Notes: generated from the letters alone by a model not told the origin. A DNA stretch of 64,000 nucleotides from Cohnella hashimotonis (GCF_030014955.1 NZ_JAGRPV010000002.1:310001-374000), one strand, 5' to 3'; shown: positions 10,789 to 20,827, counted from the stretch's first letter. Made by a program: numbers and translations.

Positions 10789-11920
10789 ATGGCCGTCAAC
10801 GATTACACAGCCAAGCAAGACCTTCGCGAATCCGCGAAGCGACTCACGTATCTTAGGGGGTCTCTTTGACTTAGGTCTCAAGCAAGAAATGATCGCGAAC
10901 TTCGAGGAGAAGATGAGCGCGCCTGACTTCTGGGACGACAACGAGAAGGCGCAGGGCGTCATCTCCGAGCTCAACGCCATCAAAGGCGTCGTAGAGCAAT
11001 ACACGGCGCTCGCGGCGGAGCAGGAGGACCTTGAGGCGATGCAGGAAATGCTCGAGGAGGAGACGGACGCGGATCTGGAGTCCGAGTGGGTCGGCAGCGT
11101 CAAGTCGCTGTCCAAGAAGGTCGACGACTTCGAGCTGCAGCTGCTGCTCAACCAGCCGTACGACAAATCCCATGCCATCCTGGAGCTGCACCCGGGCGCG
11201 GGCGGCACGGAGTCGCAGGACTGGGCTTCTATGCTATACCGGATGTACACGCGCTGGGCGGAAAAGAGGGGCTTCAAAGTGGAGCTGCTCGATTATCTGC
11301 CGGGCGACGAAGCGGGCATCAAGAGCGTGACCATCATGGTGCGCGGCTACAATGCCTACGGCTACCTGAAGGCCGAGAAGGGCGTGCACCGGCTCGTGCG
11401 CATCTCGCCTTTCGACGCGTCGGGCAGACGCCATACTTCGTTCGTGTCCTGCGACGTCGTGCCGGAAATTCCGGACGACATCACCATCGAGATTCGTCCC
11501 GAAGACCTGCGGGTCGACACGTACCGGGCGAGCGGCGCCGGCGGCCAGCACATCAATAAGACCGACTCGGCGATCCGGCTGACTCACTTGCCGACCGGCA
11601 TCGTCGTCGCCTGTCAGACGGAGCGCTCGCAGATTTCCAACCGCGACCGTGCGATGAAGATGCTGCAATCCAAGCTTTATGAAAAGAAAATTCAGGAGCA
11701 GCAGGCCGAGCTGGCCGCCATCCGCGGCGAGCAGCTCGACATCGCCTGGGGCAGCCAGATCCGCTCGTATGTCTTTCACCCGTACAGCATGGTCAAGGAT
11801 CATCGTACGAGCGTCGAAACGGGCAACGTGCAGGCGGTCATGGACGGCGAACTCGATCCGTTCATTGACGGCTATCTGCGCAGCCAGATCAAGACGGATC
11901 CGGCGGCTGCTGCCGAATAA
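10789..11920 (+). CDS. prfB: Peptide chain release factor 2, with programmed +1 frameshift
   Basis: RF2 recognises UGA/UAA stop codons and triggers peptide release. The zero frame starts at ATG 10789 (after GAGGTG) and reads 26 codons to an in-frame TGA at 10867-10869. The context AGGGGG TCT CTT TGA C is the classic autoregulatory site: an internal Shine-Dalgarno-like AGGGGG 3 bases before CTT-TGA drives a +1 slip, after which translation continues with GAC (10868) to 11920. The combined protein is about 369 aa. [18 protein letters not shown] (the GGQ loop) catalyses release. ORF-calling alone would begin it wrongly at 10889. Confidence 0.96.
10852..10870 (+). promoter_or_regulatory. RF2 programmed frameshift site
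   Basis: CTTAGGGGGTCTCTTTGAC: Shine-Dalgarno-like AGGGGG followed by the slippery CTT and an in-frame TGA with C after it. When RF2 is scarce the UGA is slowly read and the ribosome shifts +1. Well known in prfB of many bacteria. Confidence 0.95.
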
Positions 11921-12142
11921 CCGACCGAAGTGCGCGCGCTTTGTTCGAATAAAGCATGAAGCAAGTTCCGACACTAATGGCAACGCGAGGAAACGTTTCT
12001 TCCGATCGCCTGCGCGGTCTCCCTCAACGGGGACCGTTTGCCGGCATCCGTCCGAAGTGAACCTATCGCGCCGCCGGGGTGGAGGGGCTTGCTTTTTTTG
12101 CATGGACGTAACGCTCTAAAATAAAGGAAGTGGCTTCATACG

Positions 12143-13150
12143 ATGGAAAATGCAAACGAAACGAATCGGGCGGCGCTTCCGCTCCATCCGACACCAAGGC
12201 CGAACAAGCGCCGGCGCAAGCCGCGCTCGCCGTTCTACCGCAATACGGTGTCGATGGCGCTGCTGCTCGCGGGATCCTTTCTCATTGCGGTCAGCTTCAA
12301 CCTGTTTTTTCTGCCGAATAAGATCGCTTCAGGCGGTGTATCCGGTATATCGGTCATCGTTAACTACTTGACCGACATCAAGCCCGCTTACACCCAGTGG
12401 ACGCTCAATATTCCGCTCTTCCTAGCTGGACTCGCTGTTTTCGGCAGCCGTTTCGGTATCAAGACCGCCGTCGGCTCCGTCGTGCTGCCGCTGTTCGTGC
12501 TGCTCACCGCGCACTGGACGCCGCCGACGCACAACCCGCTGCTCGCCGCGATCTACGGCGGCCTCGGCGTCGGTCTCGGCCTCGGCCTCGTCTTCCGTGG
12601 CCAAGCGTCTACGGGAGGGCTCGACACGGCCGCACAGATCCTGCACCGCTACACCGGCCTGCGCCTCGGCCTTGCGGTCGCCACGCTCGACGGCCTCGTG
12701 ATCCTCGCGGCCGGCATCCTCATCGCGCCGGAAAACGCGCTCTACGCCCTCATCGGCTTGTTCGTCACGAGCAAGACGATCGACGTCGTGCAGACGGGGC
12801 TGCAAACGTCAAAGGCCGCGTTTATCGTGACAACGCAGCCCGAAAAGGTGTCGCAAGCCGTGCTCATCGATCTGGACCGCGGCCTCACCAAGCTGCAGGG
12901 CGAGGGCGGTTTCACTGGCGAGCAGCGTCCCGTCCTCATGACCGTCGTCGGCCAGAACGAAGTGACGCGCCTCAAGCTGCTCGTGCAGGATGCCGATCCG
13001 GGTGCTTTTGTCATTATCACGAATGCGGCGGAGGTGCTGGGGGAGGGGTTTCATGAGCCGCATCTGTCAGCCAAGCCGGGCGGATCCGACAAGCCGCAAT
13101 TCGCACCTAAAAGGCCAAAATCCGGCGGCGACGGCATCAACAAGCCCTGA
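12143..13150 (+). CDS. YitT-family membrane protein (YvjA-like)
   Basis: 335 aa. N-terminus is basic and Pro/Arg-rich (about 30 residues), followed by five or six hydrophobic segments (MALLLAGSFLIAVSFNLFF, then LPNKIASGGVSGISVIVNY, typical of DUF161) and a C-terminal soluble DUF2179 domain (about 220-305, AAFIVTTQPEKVSQAVLIDL to DPGAFVIITNAAEVLGEGF). The last 30 residues are a charged tail. In B. subtilis the homologue yvjA also follows prfB, so this is conserved synteny. Molecular function is not known. Confidence 0.85.
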   Translation: MENANETNRAALPLHPTPRPNKRRRKPRSPFYRNTVSMALLLAGSFLIAVSFNLFFLPNKIASGGVSGISVIVNYLTDIKPAYTQWTLNIPLFLAGLAVFGSRFGIKTAVGSVVLPLFVLLTAHWTPPTHNPLLAAIYGGLGVGLGLGLVFRGQASTGGLDTAAQILHRYTGLRLGLAVATLDGLVILAAGILIAPENALYALIGLFVTSKTIDVVQTGLQTSKAAFIVTTQPEKVSQAVLIDLDRGLTKLQGEGGFTGEQRPVLMTVVGQNEVTRLKLLVQDADPGAFVIITNAAEVLGEGFHEPHLSAKPGGSDKPQFAPKRPKSGGDGINKP

Positions 13151-13331
13151 CGGCTTTAGATGACTCAAGCTTCGACAGCTGCGGGAATCTTAACTTCAGG
13201 CATAGACAGCCGCGAGGCCGGGCGAGTGCGGCCGCAAGTCCTATCTGCAACCGTGAGCCCTGAGCCCATTCATTTATCAACAGCATCGATCGTTCCATCA
13301 AAAATAACCTTACCTCCCAGCCGATTCTTTC

Positions 13332-13369
13332 ATTGAATAAATACTCATTCGAATGTATAATGATACACA
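13332..13369 (+). promoter_or_regulatory. Upstream argC promoter with two ARG boxes (ArgR/AhrC operator)
   Basis: Promoter TTGAAT (13333-13338), 17 bases, TATAAT (13356-13361). Two 18-bp ARG-box-like palindromes overlay it: TGAATAAATACTCA (core 13334-13347, one mismatch to TGAAT-W4-ATTCA) and TGTATAATGATACA (core 13354-13367). Their centres are 20 bp apart, close to two turns of DNA as for an ArgR hexamer. This would repress the arginine genes when arginine is plentiful. Confidence 0.75.
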
Positions 13370-13481
13370 TCGACAACCGTCAATTGTGTGCCGCCGAGCC
13401 GCCGTCCGCCGCGTCCCGCAGTGCCGACAGAGCAACTGCATCTTACATAGCCGGGACGCGGCGGCGGGGCTTAACTTGTTT

Positions 13482-13510
13482 TAGACATCCCCTTCGCGAT
13501 CCGGTACAAT
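13482..13510 (+). promoter_or_regulatory. Second, proximal argC promoter
   Basis: TAGACA (13482-13487), 17 bases, TACAAT (13505-13510), about 80 bases before the argC start. It has no ARG-box-like sequence over it, so it might give basal expression. The stretch 13151-13331 upstream of the operator holds nothing I recognise. Confidence 0.45.
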
Positions 13511-13591
13511 GGGAATAGTTTGCCATGAACGGCGGGCGAGCGCCTATCGCGCTAGCGTCCCATTCCTTTATACAGCAAGGAGTGTATGTAA

Positions 13592-14674
13592 ATGCCATCA
13601 TCATCATCATCTTCATCCTCGGCGCCATCCAAGGTGCGCGCCGCCATCGTCGGGTCGACCGGCTACGGCGGCGTCGAGTTGATCCGCTTGCTGGCCGCCC
13701 ATCCTTACGTGACGGTCACGTCTGTAATCTCTTCGTCCAACGCGGGCGAGCCGTTCGCGGCCGGTTATCCGCATCTGACGGAGATTCGCACGGACATCCT
13801 GGACGCCGTCGATCCCGAGCTGATCGCGGGCAAGGCCGACGTCGTCTTCTTCGCGACGCCGCATGGCGTCAGCACGAAGCTGGCCAGCCAGTTTCTCGCG
13901 GCAGGGCTTAGGGTCATCGACCTGTCCGGCGACTTCCGCCTGAAGGACAGAGAGAGCTACGCCCAATGGTACAAAAAAGAAGCGCCGCAGCAGGACGAGC
14001 TCGAGCGCGCGGTGTTCGGCATGAGCGAGCTGTTCGGTGATGAAGTACGCGGCGCGGACTTCGTTACCAATCCGGGCTGTTTCCCGACGGCGACCACGCT
14101 TGGCCTGTATCCGGCGGTCAAGGCCGGCTGGATTGACCCGGACAGCATTATCGTCGACGCCAAGACCGGCGTGTCCGGCTCGGGCCGGGGCCTCAGCATG
14201 GCCGCCCACTTTTCCGAGATCAACGAGAACTTCAAGGCGTACAAAGTCCATCAGCATCAGCACACGCCGGAGATCGAGCAGACGCTGGCGCGCGCGGCCG
14301 GCGGTCCGGTGACCGTGTCGTTCACGACGCATCTCGTGCCGATGACGCGCGGGATCATGAGCACGATGTACGCGAGCTTGACGGACAAGAGCCGTACGAC
14401 GGCCGATTTCCGCGAGCTGTACAATCAATTCTACGAGGGCCGGCCCTTCGTGCGCGTGCGTCCGGAGGGGACGTATCCGTCGACCAAGGAAGTGTACGGC
14501 TCGAACTACTGCGACATCGGCGTGCTCGTCGACGAGCGGACGAAGCGCCTGACGGTCATCTCCGTCATCGACAACCTCGTCAAGGGCGCGTCGGGCCAGG
14601 CGATTCAGAACTTGAACTTGATGATGGGCTGGGACGAGACGACGGGTCTGACGTTCCTGCCGGTCTATCCATAA
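13592..14674 (+). CDS. argC: N-acetyl-gamma-glutamyl-phosphate reductase
   Basis: 360 aa. Third step of arginine synthesis: NADPH-dependent reduction of N-acetylglutamyl phosphate. NAD(P) loop VGSTGYGGVELIRLL; the catalytic Cys is in TNPGCFPTATTLG; the His of HQHTPEIEQ is also conserved. AAGGAGTG lies 9 bases before the ATG. The first 13 residues form an odd serine-rich leader (M-P-S8-A-P-S), encoded by a run of TCA/TCT/TCC codons; canonical ArgC begins near KVRAAIVG. First gene of the argCJBD run. Confidence 0.96.
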   Translation: MPSSSSSSSSAPSKVRAAIVGSTGYGGVELIRLLAAHPYVTVTSVISSSNAGEPFAAGYPHLTEIRTDILDAVDPELIAGKADVVFFATPHGVSTKLASQFLAAGLRVIDLSGDFRLKDRESYAQWYKKEAPQQDELERAVFGMSELFGDEVRGADFVTNPGCFPTATTLGLYPAVKAGWIDPDSIIVDAKTGVSGSGRGLSMAAHFSEINENFKAYKVHQHQHTPEIEQTLARAAGGPVTVSFTTHLVPMTRGIMSTMYASLTDKSRTTADFRELYNQFYEGRPFVRVRPEGTYPSTKEVYGSNYCDIGVLVDERTKRLTVISVIDNLVKGASGQAIQNLNLMMGWDETTGLTFLPVYP

Positions 14675-14696
14675 CGGACGGGGGAACGGGAGCGAC

Positions 14697-15923
14697 ATGG
14701 GGAAGAGCTATCTCATCGTGCCGGACGGCGGCGTGACGACGCCCAAGGGCTTCAAGGCGGGCGGACTGCACTGCGGTCTGAAAAAAACGGAGCGTCACGA
14801 TCTCGGCGCGATCGTCAGCGAGGTGCCGGCATCGGCTGCGGCGGTGTATACGACCAATTTATTTCAGGCGGCACCGCTGCAGGTGACGCGCGAGAGCCTG
14901 GCGGAAGAAGGGCTCCTGACCGCAGTGCTCGTCAATAGCGGCAATGCCAACGCTTGCACCGGCGCCCAGGGCGAAGCCGACGCGTACGCGATGCGCGCAC
15001 AGATCGCCGAGGCGCTCGGCGTGGCGAAGCATCAGGTCGCCGTCGCCTCGACCGGCGTCATCGGCGAGCCGCTCAAGATGGACCGCGTGAGCGCGGGCAT
15101 CGAGCGGCTGCCTGAGCGCTTGAAGGACGACGCGGCCGGCTCCGACGACTTCTGCCAGGCCATTCTGACGACCGACCTGGTCAAGAAGACCGCCTGCGTT
15201 CGTGTCGTCGTGGACGGCAATGAAGTCACCATTGCCGGCGCGGCCAAGGGCTCCGGCATGATCCACCCGAACATGGCGACGATGCTCGGCTTCGTCACGA
15301 CGGACGCGGCCATCGGCTCCGCGGCGCTGCAGACGCTGCTGCGCGACATCACGAACCTGACGTTCAACATGATCACCGTTGACGGCGACACCAGCACCAA
15401 CGATATGCTCGTGGCGATGGCCAACGGCCTCGCGGGCAACGGCGAGTTGACGCCGGCGCATCCGGACTGGGCTGCGTTCGCCGAAGGGCTGCGCTTCGTT
15501 TGCGAGGAGCTGGCCAAGGCGATCGCGCGCGACGGCGAAGGCGCGACCAAGCTGATCGAGACGACCGTCGCAGGCGCCGCGAGCGATGCGGACGCGCAGG
15601 CGATCGCCAAGACGATCATCGGCTCGAGCCTGGTCAAGTCGGCGGCGTTCGGCGCGGACGCCAACTGGGGCCGCATCATCGCGGCTGCGGGCCGCGCAGG
15701 CGTGCCGCTTAACGTGAATACGGTCGACGTAAGGCTCGGCGACATCCTCGTGCTGGAGCAATCTCGTCCGATCGCGTTCGACGAGGACGCGGCCCTTGTC
15801 TACCTCAAGGGCGACACGGTTGCGATCCGCGTCGACCTGCATATGGGCAGCGGCAAGGCGCTCGCCTGGGGCTGCGACCTGACCTACGATTACGTGCGGA
15901 TCAACGCCGCTTACCGGACTTAA
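14697..15923 (+). CDS. argJ: Bifunctional glutamate N-acetyltransferase / ornithine acetyltransferase
   Basis: 408 aa. Recycles the acetyl group from N-acetylornithine to glutamate; the bifunctional form also uses acetyl-CoA. Family features: PKGFKAGGLHCGLKK near the N-terminus and the self-cleavage site KGSGMIHPNMATMLGF, where the proenzyme is cut before Thr in ATML to give alpha and beta chains. It begins 22 bases after argC, with GGGGAACGGGAG as ribosome-binding region. No separate argA or argE is seen, consistent with the cyclic pathway. Confidence 0.96.
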   Translation: MGKSYLIVPDGGVTTPKGFKAGGLHCGLKKTERHDLGAIVSEVPASAAAVYTTNLFQAAPLQVTRESLAEEGLLTAVLVNSGNANACTGAQGEADAYAMRAQIAEALGVAKHQVAVASTGVIGEPLKMDRVSAGIERLPERLKDDAAGSDDFCQAILTTDLVKKTACVRVVVDGNEVTIAGAAKGSGMIHPNMATMLGFVTTDAAIGSAALQTLLRDITNLTFNMITVDGDTSTNDMLVAMANGLAGNGELTPAHPDWAAFAEGLRFVCEELAKAIARDGEGATKLIETTVAGAASDADAQAIAKTIIGSSLVKSAAFGADANWGRIIAAAGRAGVPLNVNTVDVRLGDILVLEQSRPIAFDEDAALVYLKGDTVAIRVDLHMGSGKALAWGCDLTYDYVRINAAYRT

Positions 15924-15939
15924 GGGGGCGACGACAACG

Positions 15940-16722
15940 ATGGCATTCGTCATGAAATGCGGCGGCAGCACGCTCGCCGCGTTGCCGGACGCGTTTTTCG
16001 AGGATCTGCGCGACCTGCAGGAGAGCGGGGCGCAGCCGGTCATCGTGCACGGCGGCGGCCCGGCGATCAACGAGACGCTCGGCCAGCTCGGCATCGAGAG
16101 CCGCTTCGAAGGCGGCCTGCGCGTGACCGACGAGCCGACGCTCGAGGTCGTCGAGATGGTGCTCGCCGGCCGCATCAACAAGCAGATCGTGCGGCGGCTG
16201 CAGCAGAGCGGCGCGAAGGCGCTCGGCCTGTCGGGCACCGACGGGCGGCTGATTGAGGCGCGGCCCGTGGCGAACGCCGACGTTGTCGGCCTCGTCGGCG
16301 ACGTGACCGGCGTCAACGCCGAGCTGATCCAGGGCATCGTGGCGCTCGGCTATCTGCCCGTCATCGCGCCGATCGGCATCGACGCGGCCGGCCAGCGCTA
16401 CAACATCAACGCGGACACCGCCGCGGGCGCCGTCGCCTCGCATCTGGGCGTCGCCACGATGATCGTCGTGACCGACGTGCCGGGCATCATGCGGACAGTT
16501 GACGGAGAGAAGCAGGTGCTGCCGCAGGTCACCTTCGCGCAGATCGAAGAGATGATCGCGAGCGGCGAGATCTACGGCGGCATGATCCCCAAGGTGCGAG
16601 CCGCGATGGCCTGCCTCACCGGAGACGTGCGCGAGGTGTTGATCGTCGACGGCGCCGCGCCCCGGGTGCTGAGCCGTGCGGTGGGCGAGGGCAACCTCGG
16701 CACCCGCATCGTGCGGAGATAA
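15940..16722 (+). CDS. argB: Acetylglutamate kinase
   Basis: 260 aa. Second pathway step: ATP phosphorylates N-acetylglutamate; often the arginine feedback point in bacteria with the cyclic pathway. Amino-acid kinase fold: KCGGST near the N-terminus, HGGGPAIN, GLSGTDGRLIEA and YNINADTAAGAVAS. It starts 17 bases after argJ with GGGGGCG as RBS. The short N-terminus lacks the extra helix seen in the arginine-sensitive hexameric enzymes, so feedback sensitivity is uncertain. Confidence 0.95.
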   Translation: MAFVMKCGGSTLAALPDAFFEDLRDLQESGAQPVIVHGGGPAINETLGQLGIESRFEGGLRVTDEPTLEVVEMVLAGRINKQIVRRLQQSGAKALGLSGTDGRLIEARPVANADVVGLVGDVTGVNAELIQGIVALGYLPVIAPIGIDAAGQRYNINADTAAGAVASHLGVATMIVVTDVPGIMRTVDGEKQVLPQVTFAQIEEMIASGEIYGGMIPKVRAAMACLTGDVREVLIVDGAAPRVLSRAVGEGNLGTRIVRR

Positions 16723-16783
16723 CGATTAACGGCGGGAGACGAACTGAGACCCCCGCGAACGAATCATTAAAGGAGTGGAAAAC

Positions 16784-17965
16784 ATGAGCAGCTTATTCCC
16801 GACCTACGGGCGCTATCCGATCGCGATCGTCAAGGGCAAAGGCAGCCGCCTGTGGGACGATCAAGGCAAGGAGTATCTCGACTTTATGGGCGGTCTGGCC
16901 GTCACCAACCTGGGCCATGTGCCGGACGAGGTGAAGGATGCGCTCGTGGCGCAGCTCGGGGAGCTGTGGCATGCGTCCAACCTTTTCGTGAACCCGTTCC
17001 AGGAAAAAGCCGCCAAGCTGCTGACCGACAACAGCTGCGCCGACGCCGTGTTCTTCTGCAACAGCGGCGCCGAAGCGAACGAGGCCGCAATCAAGCTGGC
17101 CCGCCGCTATCACCAGAAGGTGCTGGGCAACAATCGCTATGAAGTGATCACGTTTACGCAGTCCTTCCACGGCCGTACGCTGGCGACGCTGACGGCGACC
17201 GGCCAGGACAAGGTCAAGGAAGGCTTCCTGCCGCTGCCCGAGGGCTTCGTCCACGTGCCGCTGCACGATCTGCCGGCGCTGGAAGCGGCCATCACGGATC
17301 GCACGGCTGCGATCATGCTGGAGCTCGTGCAGGCCGAGGGCGGCGTCATCGTCGTCGAGCCCGAGTTCCTGCGCGGCGTCCGCGAGCTGTGCGACCGCCA
17401 CGGCCTGCTGCTCATCCTGGACGAAGTCCAGACGGGCATGGGCCGTACCGGCAAGCTGTTCGCGCATCAGCACTATGACGTGGAGCCGGACATCTTTACG
17501 CTCGCCAAAGGCATCGGCAGCGGCTTCCCGGTCGGCGCGATGCTCGGCAAGGAGAAACTTATCCCGGCCTTTACGGCAGGCTCGCACGCGACGACGTTCG
17601 GCGGCACGCCGATCGCCTCGACAGTCGTGGCCGCCACGGTCGAGTCGATTCTGAAGCAAGACGCGCCGGCGCGCGCGGCAGCTTCGGGCGAGTACTTGAT
17701 CGCCAAGCTGAGCGAAAAGCTGCTGGATCTGCCGGTCGTCACCGAGATCCGCGGCCGCGGCCTGCTCATCGGCATCCAGTGCACCGAGCCGGTCGCCGAT
17801 TGGATCAGCGAGCTGCACAAGCGCGGCCTGCTCGTCGTCTCGGCGGGACCGACGGTCATCCGCCTGCTGCCGAGCCTGCTCGTGTCGCGCGAGGACATCG
17901 ACCGCGCGGTCGAGCTGATCGCTGCCGTCCTGACCGAGGCGGCCGCGGCCAAAACATCGAATTAA
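16784..17965 (+). CDS. argD: Acetylornithine aminotransferase
   Basis: 393 aa. PLP-dependent class-III aminotransferase, N-acetylglutamate semialdehyde to N-acetylornithine. Motifs: FCNSGAEANEAAIKLAR, FHGRT, LDEVQTGMGRTG and TLAKGIGSGFPVGAML with the PLP lysine, then TTFGGTPIA. ATG 16784 is chosen because AAGGAG (16769-16774) lies 9 bases before it; an in-frame GTG at 16775 is too close. Last gene of the argCJBD run; a 500-base repeat-bearing gap follows where B. subtilis has carAB. Confidence 0.95.
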   Translation: MSSLFPTYGRYPIAIVKGKGSRLWDDQGKEYLDFMGGLAVTNLGHVPDEVKDALVAQLGELWHASNLFVNPFQEKAAKLLTDNSCADAVFFCNSGAEANEAAIKLARRYHQKVLGNNRYEVITFTQSFHGRTLATLTATGQDKVKEGFLPLPEGFVHVPLHDLPALEAAITDRTAAIMLELVQAEGGVIVVEPEFLRGVRELCDRHGLLLILDEVQTGMGRTGKLFAHQHYDVEPDIFTLAKGIGSGFPVGAMLGKEKLIPAFTAGSHATTFGGTPIASTVVAATVESILKQDAPARAAASGEYLIAKLSEKLLDLPVVTEIRGRGLLIGIQCTEPVADWISELHKRGLLVVSAGPTVIRLLPSLLVSREDIDRAVELIAAVLTEAAAAKTSN

Positions 17966-18076
17966 GCGAGCGCGGGTGGCGCGCATCATCTTATGTGCAA
18001 CTGCCCAACTCCGCTGCCGATCGCGCTTATCGGCTTAAGCCTTGCACTAGGGAGCAAGCCGGAGCAGGGGCAAAAC

Positions 18077-18254
18077 CTGCAAATATGCAGCAATTTGCTT
18101 AAGAAAAGGGCTTCTCCGGGACAATAACTGCAAGTATACAGTTAATTTCTGCTGAGCGGCTCCCAAGGCGGCGCAGGGGTAAAATAACTGCATAAATGCA
18201 GTTATCGTCACCCGAGGCGCACATTTGGGGGAAATAACTGCAGTTTGGCAGCTA
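18077..18254. repeat. Four TAACTGCA-N4-TGCAGTTA palindromes, argD-argF gap
   Basis: Copies at 18077-18090 (CTGCAAATATGCAG core), 18125-18144, 18184-18205 (perfect 9-bp arms around AAAT-type centre) and 18235-18254 (degenerate right arm). They are spaced about 50-60 bp apart with unrelated DNA between. The 502-base gap 17966-18467 otherwise holds no gene I can support; argF has its own strong RBS at its end. Confidence 0.8.
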
Positions 18255-18467
18255 AGCGGATGGGCTGCGATGCACGCGGGGCGGATGGAAGTCCATTTAC
18301 TTGCCAGGACGCTTCCGTCTGTGTCTGCGGTGGCGCGCATAGTCCTTCAGCATCCGGGCGAGCTCGCCTTTTCAGAGTAGCGCCCGGACGCTCGCTCCAG
18401 ATAGGCTCCGCTCAAAACATTTCCGGGGCCGCAGCGCCCCTTTTACATTGACCAAGGAGGTATCGCC

Positions 18468-19430
18468 ATGCCTAACCCGGCCGCAAACGCCGAAGAACTC
18501 GCCCAAGGCCTCAAAGGGCGGGATTTCCTGGGGCTCGTCGATTACCAGCCTGACGAGATCCGTTACCTGCTCGACCTCGCCATCGATCTTAAACACAAGC
18601 AGAAGTCCGGCGAAGTCTATCAACCGCTCAAAGGCAAGACGCTCGGCATGATTTTCGAAAAGTCGTCCACCCGTACGCGTGTATCGTTCGAGGTCGGCAT
18701 GTTCCAGCTCGGCGGCCATGGCCTGTTCCTGAGCAAGAACGACATCCAGATGGGCCGCGGCGAGACGATCCGCGATACGGCGCAGACGCTGTCGCGCTAT
18801 TTGGACGGCATCATCATCCGTACGTTCGGCCATCGCAACGTTGTGGACCTGGCGCGCTCGGCGACCATCCCGGTCATCAACGCGCTGTCCGACCAGTCGC
18901 ATCCGTGCCAGGCGCTCGCCGATTATCAGACGATCCTCGAGCACAAGGGCAAGCTGGAAGGCCTCAAGGTCGCCTACATCGGCGACGGCAACAACATGGT
19001 GCATTCGCTCATGATCGGCGCAAGCAAGCTCGGCATTCACTTTGCCAGCGCGTCGCCGGAAGGCTATGAGCCGGATGCGGAGCAGGTGAAGCTGGCGCGC
19101 GAGTACGCGGCGCAATCCGGCTCCCGGGTCGACATCGTGCGCGACGCGCGCGAGGCCGTCGAGGGCGCCGACATCATTTACACCGACGTGTGGGCGAGCA
19201 TGGGCTTCGAGGAAGAACAGCAGGAGCGCGAGCGCGCGTTTAAAAACTACCAGGTCAACGAGGAACTGGCGAAGCACGCCAAGTCCGATTACCTGTTCAT
19301 GCACTGCCTCCCGGCGCACCGCGGCGAGGAAGTGAGCGAGGGCGTCATCGACGGCCCGCACTCCATCATCTTCGACGAAGCGGAGAACCGCCTGCACGCG
19401 CAAAAGGCCGTCATGGCCGCGATCATGTAG
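18468..19430 (+). CDS. argF: Ornithine carbamoyltransferase
   Basis: 320 aa. Transfers the carbamoyl group to ornithine to give citrulline. Carbamoyl-phosphate site [10 protein letters not shown] (STRT motif), [11 protein letters not shown], and the ornithine loop [12 protein letters not shown] with its Cys. AAGGAGG lies 8 bases before ATG 18468. Spaced 127 bases before argG. No carbamoyl-phosphate synthase genes are in this window. Confidence 0.97.
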   Translation: MPNPAANAEELAQGLKGRDFLGLVDYQPDEIRYLLDLAIDLKHKQKSGEVYQPLKGKTLGMIFEKSSTRTRVSFEVGMFQLGGHGLFLSKNDIQMGRGETIRDTAQTLSRYLDGIIIRTFGHRNVVDLARSATIPVINALSDQSHPCQALADYQTILEHKGKLEGLKVAYIGDGNNMVHSLMIGASKLGIHFASASPEGYEPDAEQVKLAREYAAQSGSRVDIVRDAREAVEGADIIYTDVWASMGFEEEQQERERAFKNYQVNEELAKHAKSDYLFMHCLPAHRGEEVSEGVIDGPHSIIFDEAENRLHAQKAVMAAIM

Positions 19431-19557
19431 CATCCGACCCGCGCCGACTCGCGAGGCGGCGAACCGGAGCGCGGCGTTCGAGACGCAGCTTGCCGGAATC
19501 GCCGTCTCGTCGACGCGCATGTATCCATTTTCCAATAGAGGAGCGTTTATTCCCACC

Positions 19558-20796
19558 ATGGCAAAAGAAAAAATCGTGCTCGCCTACTCCGGCGGCCTGG
19601 ATACCTCCGTCATTCTCACGTGGCTGAAGGAGACGTACGACGCAGAGATCATCACCTTCACGGCCGACATCGGCCAGAAGGAAGAGCTGGACGGCCTGGA
19701 GGAAAAAGCGATCAAGACCGGCGCCTCCAAGGTTTACATCGACGACCTGCAGGACGAGTTCGCCAAGGACTTTATCTACCCGATGTTCCAGGCGGGCGCG
19801 CTCTATGAAGGCCAATACCTGCTCGGCACCTCGATCGCGCGTCCTTTGATCGCGAAGCGCATGGTCGAGATCGCCCGCGCCGAAGGCGCAACCGCCATCG
19901 CGCACGGCGCAACCGGCAAGGGCAACGACCAGGTCCGCTTCGAGCTGACCGCCGCTGCGCTAGCGCCTGACATCAAAGTCATCGCGCCATGGCGCGACGA
20001 GGCGTTCCGCGAAGCGTTTCCGGGCCGCGCCGAGATGATCGCTTACGCCGAGAAGCACGGCATCAACGTGCAGGCGTCCGCCGCCAAGCCTTACTCAATG
20101 GACCGCAACCTGCTGCACATCTCCTTCGAGAGCGGCATGCTCGAGGATCCGTGGTTCGACTCCAGCGCGGACGACGTGCAGGACATGTACGTGCTGAGCG
20201 TGTCGCCGGAGAAGGCGCCTGACCAGGCCGAGTATGTCGAGCTCGACTTCGAAGCGGGCAACGTCGTCGCCGTGAACGGCGAGAAGCTGTCCCCGCTCGA
20301 AGTGATGAACAAGCTGAACGAGCTCGGCGGCAAGCACGGTATCGGGCGCGTCGACATGGTCGAGAACCGCTTCGTCGGCATGAAGTCCCGCGGCGTGTAC
20401 GAGACCCCGGGCGGCAGCATCCTGTTCACCGCGCACCGCAAGATGGAGTCGCTCACGATGGACCGCGACGTCATGCACCTGCGCGACTCGCTTATCGCGA
20501 AGTACAGCACGCTCGTGTACAACGGTTTCTGGTTCGCGCCTGAGCGTCTGGCGATCCAGGCGCTCGTGAACGAGAGCCAGAAGAACGTCACCGGCACCGT
20601 GCGCCTCAAGCTGTACAAGGGCAACATCCTGGCCGCCGGCCTCAAGAGCCCGGTCAGCCTTTACAACCCGCATATCGCCACAATGGAAGCCGACCCGACC
20701 CAGGCGTACGACCAGGGCGACGCGACCGGCTTCATCCGCCTGAACGCGCTGCGTCTCAAAGTATCGTCCGGCGTGAACGGCGCTTCCGGCGTCTAA
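19558..20796 (+). CDS. argG: Argininosuccinate synthase
   Basis: 412 aa from ATG 19558. ATP-dependent joining of citrulline and aspartate. N-terminal PP-loop [16 protein letters not shown], then [14 protein letters not shown] and [18 protein letters not shown]. The family start [13 protein letters not shown] fits ATG 19558, but the only good Shine-Dalgarno (GAGGAG, 19536-19541) is 16 bases upstream. The in-frame ATG at 19519 would add 13 residues and has no RBS, and an ATT at 19549 is ideally spaced. The start is therefore less certain than the gene. Confidence 0.95.
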   Translation: MAKEKIVLAYSGGLDTSVILTWLKETYDAEIITFTADIGQKEELDGLEEKAIKTGASKVYIDDLQDEFAKDFIYPMFQAGALYEGQYLLGTSIARPLIAKRMVEIARAEGATAIAHGATGKGNDQVRFELTAAALAPDIKVIAPWRDEAFREAFPGRAEMIAYAEKHGINVQASAAKPYSMDRNLLHISFESGMLEDPWFDSSADDVQDMYVLSVSPEKAPDQAEYVELDFEAGNVVAVNGEKLSPLEVMNKLNELGGKHGIGRVDMVENRFVGMKSRGVYETPGGSILFTAHRKMESLTMDRDVMHLRDSLIAKYSTLVYNGFWFAPERLAIQALVNESQKNVTGTVRLKLYKGNILAAGLKSPVSLYNPHIATMEADPTQAYDQGDATGFIRLNALRLKVSSGVNGASGV

Positions 20797-20827
20797 GACG
20801 AGCTAAGATCATGCGGTTTGTCCGCAG

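Noticed and set aside
14859..16337. 492-aa open frame opposite argJ-argB
   Set aside because: Antisense shadow spanning two certain genes; low-complexity composition and no start signal.
18125..18205. TAACTGCA palindromes as canonical ARG boxes
   Set aside because: The arms read TGCA and not TGAAT/ATTCA and the spacing differs from the true ARG boxes at 13332-13369; kept only as one hypothesis.
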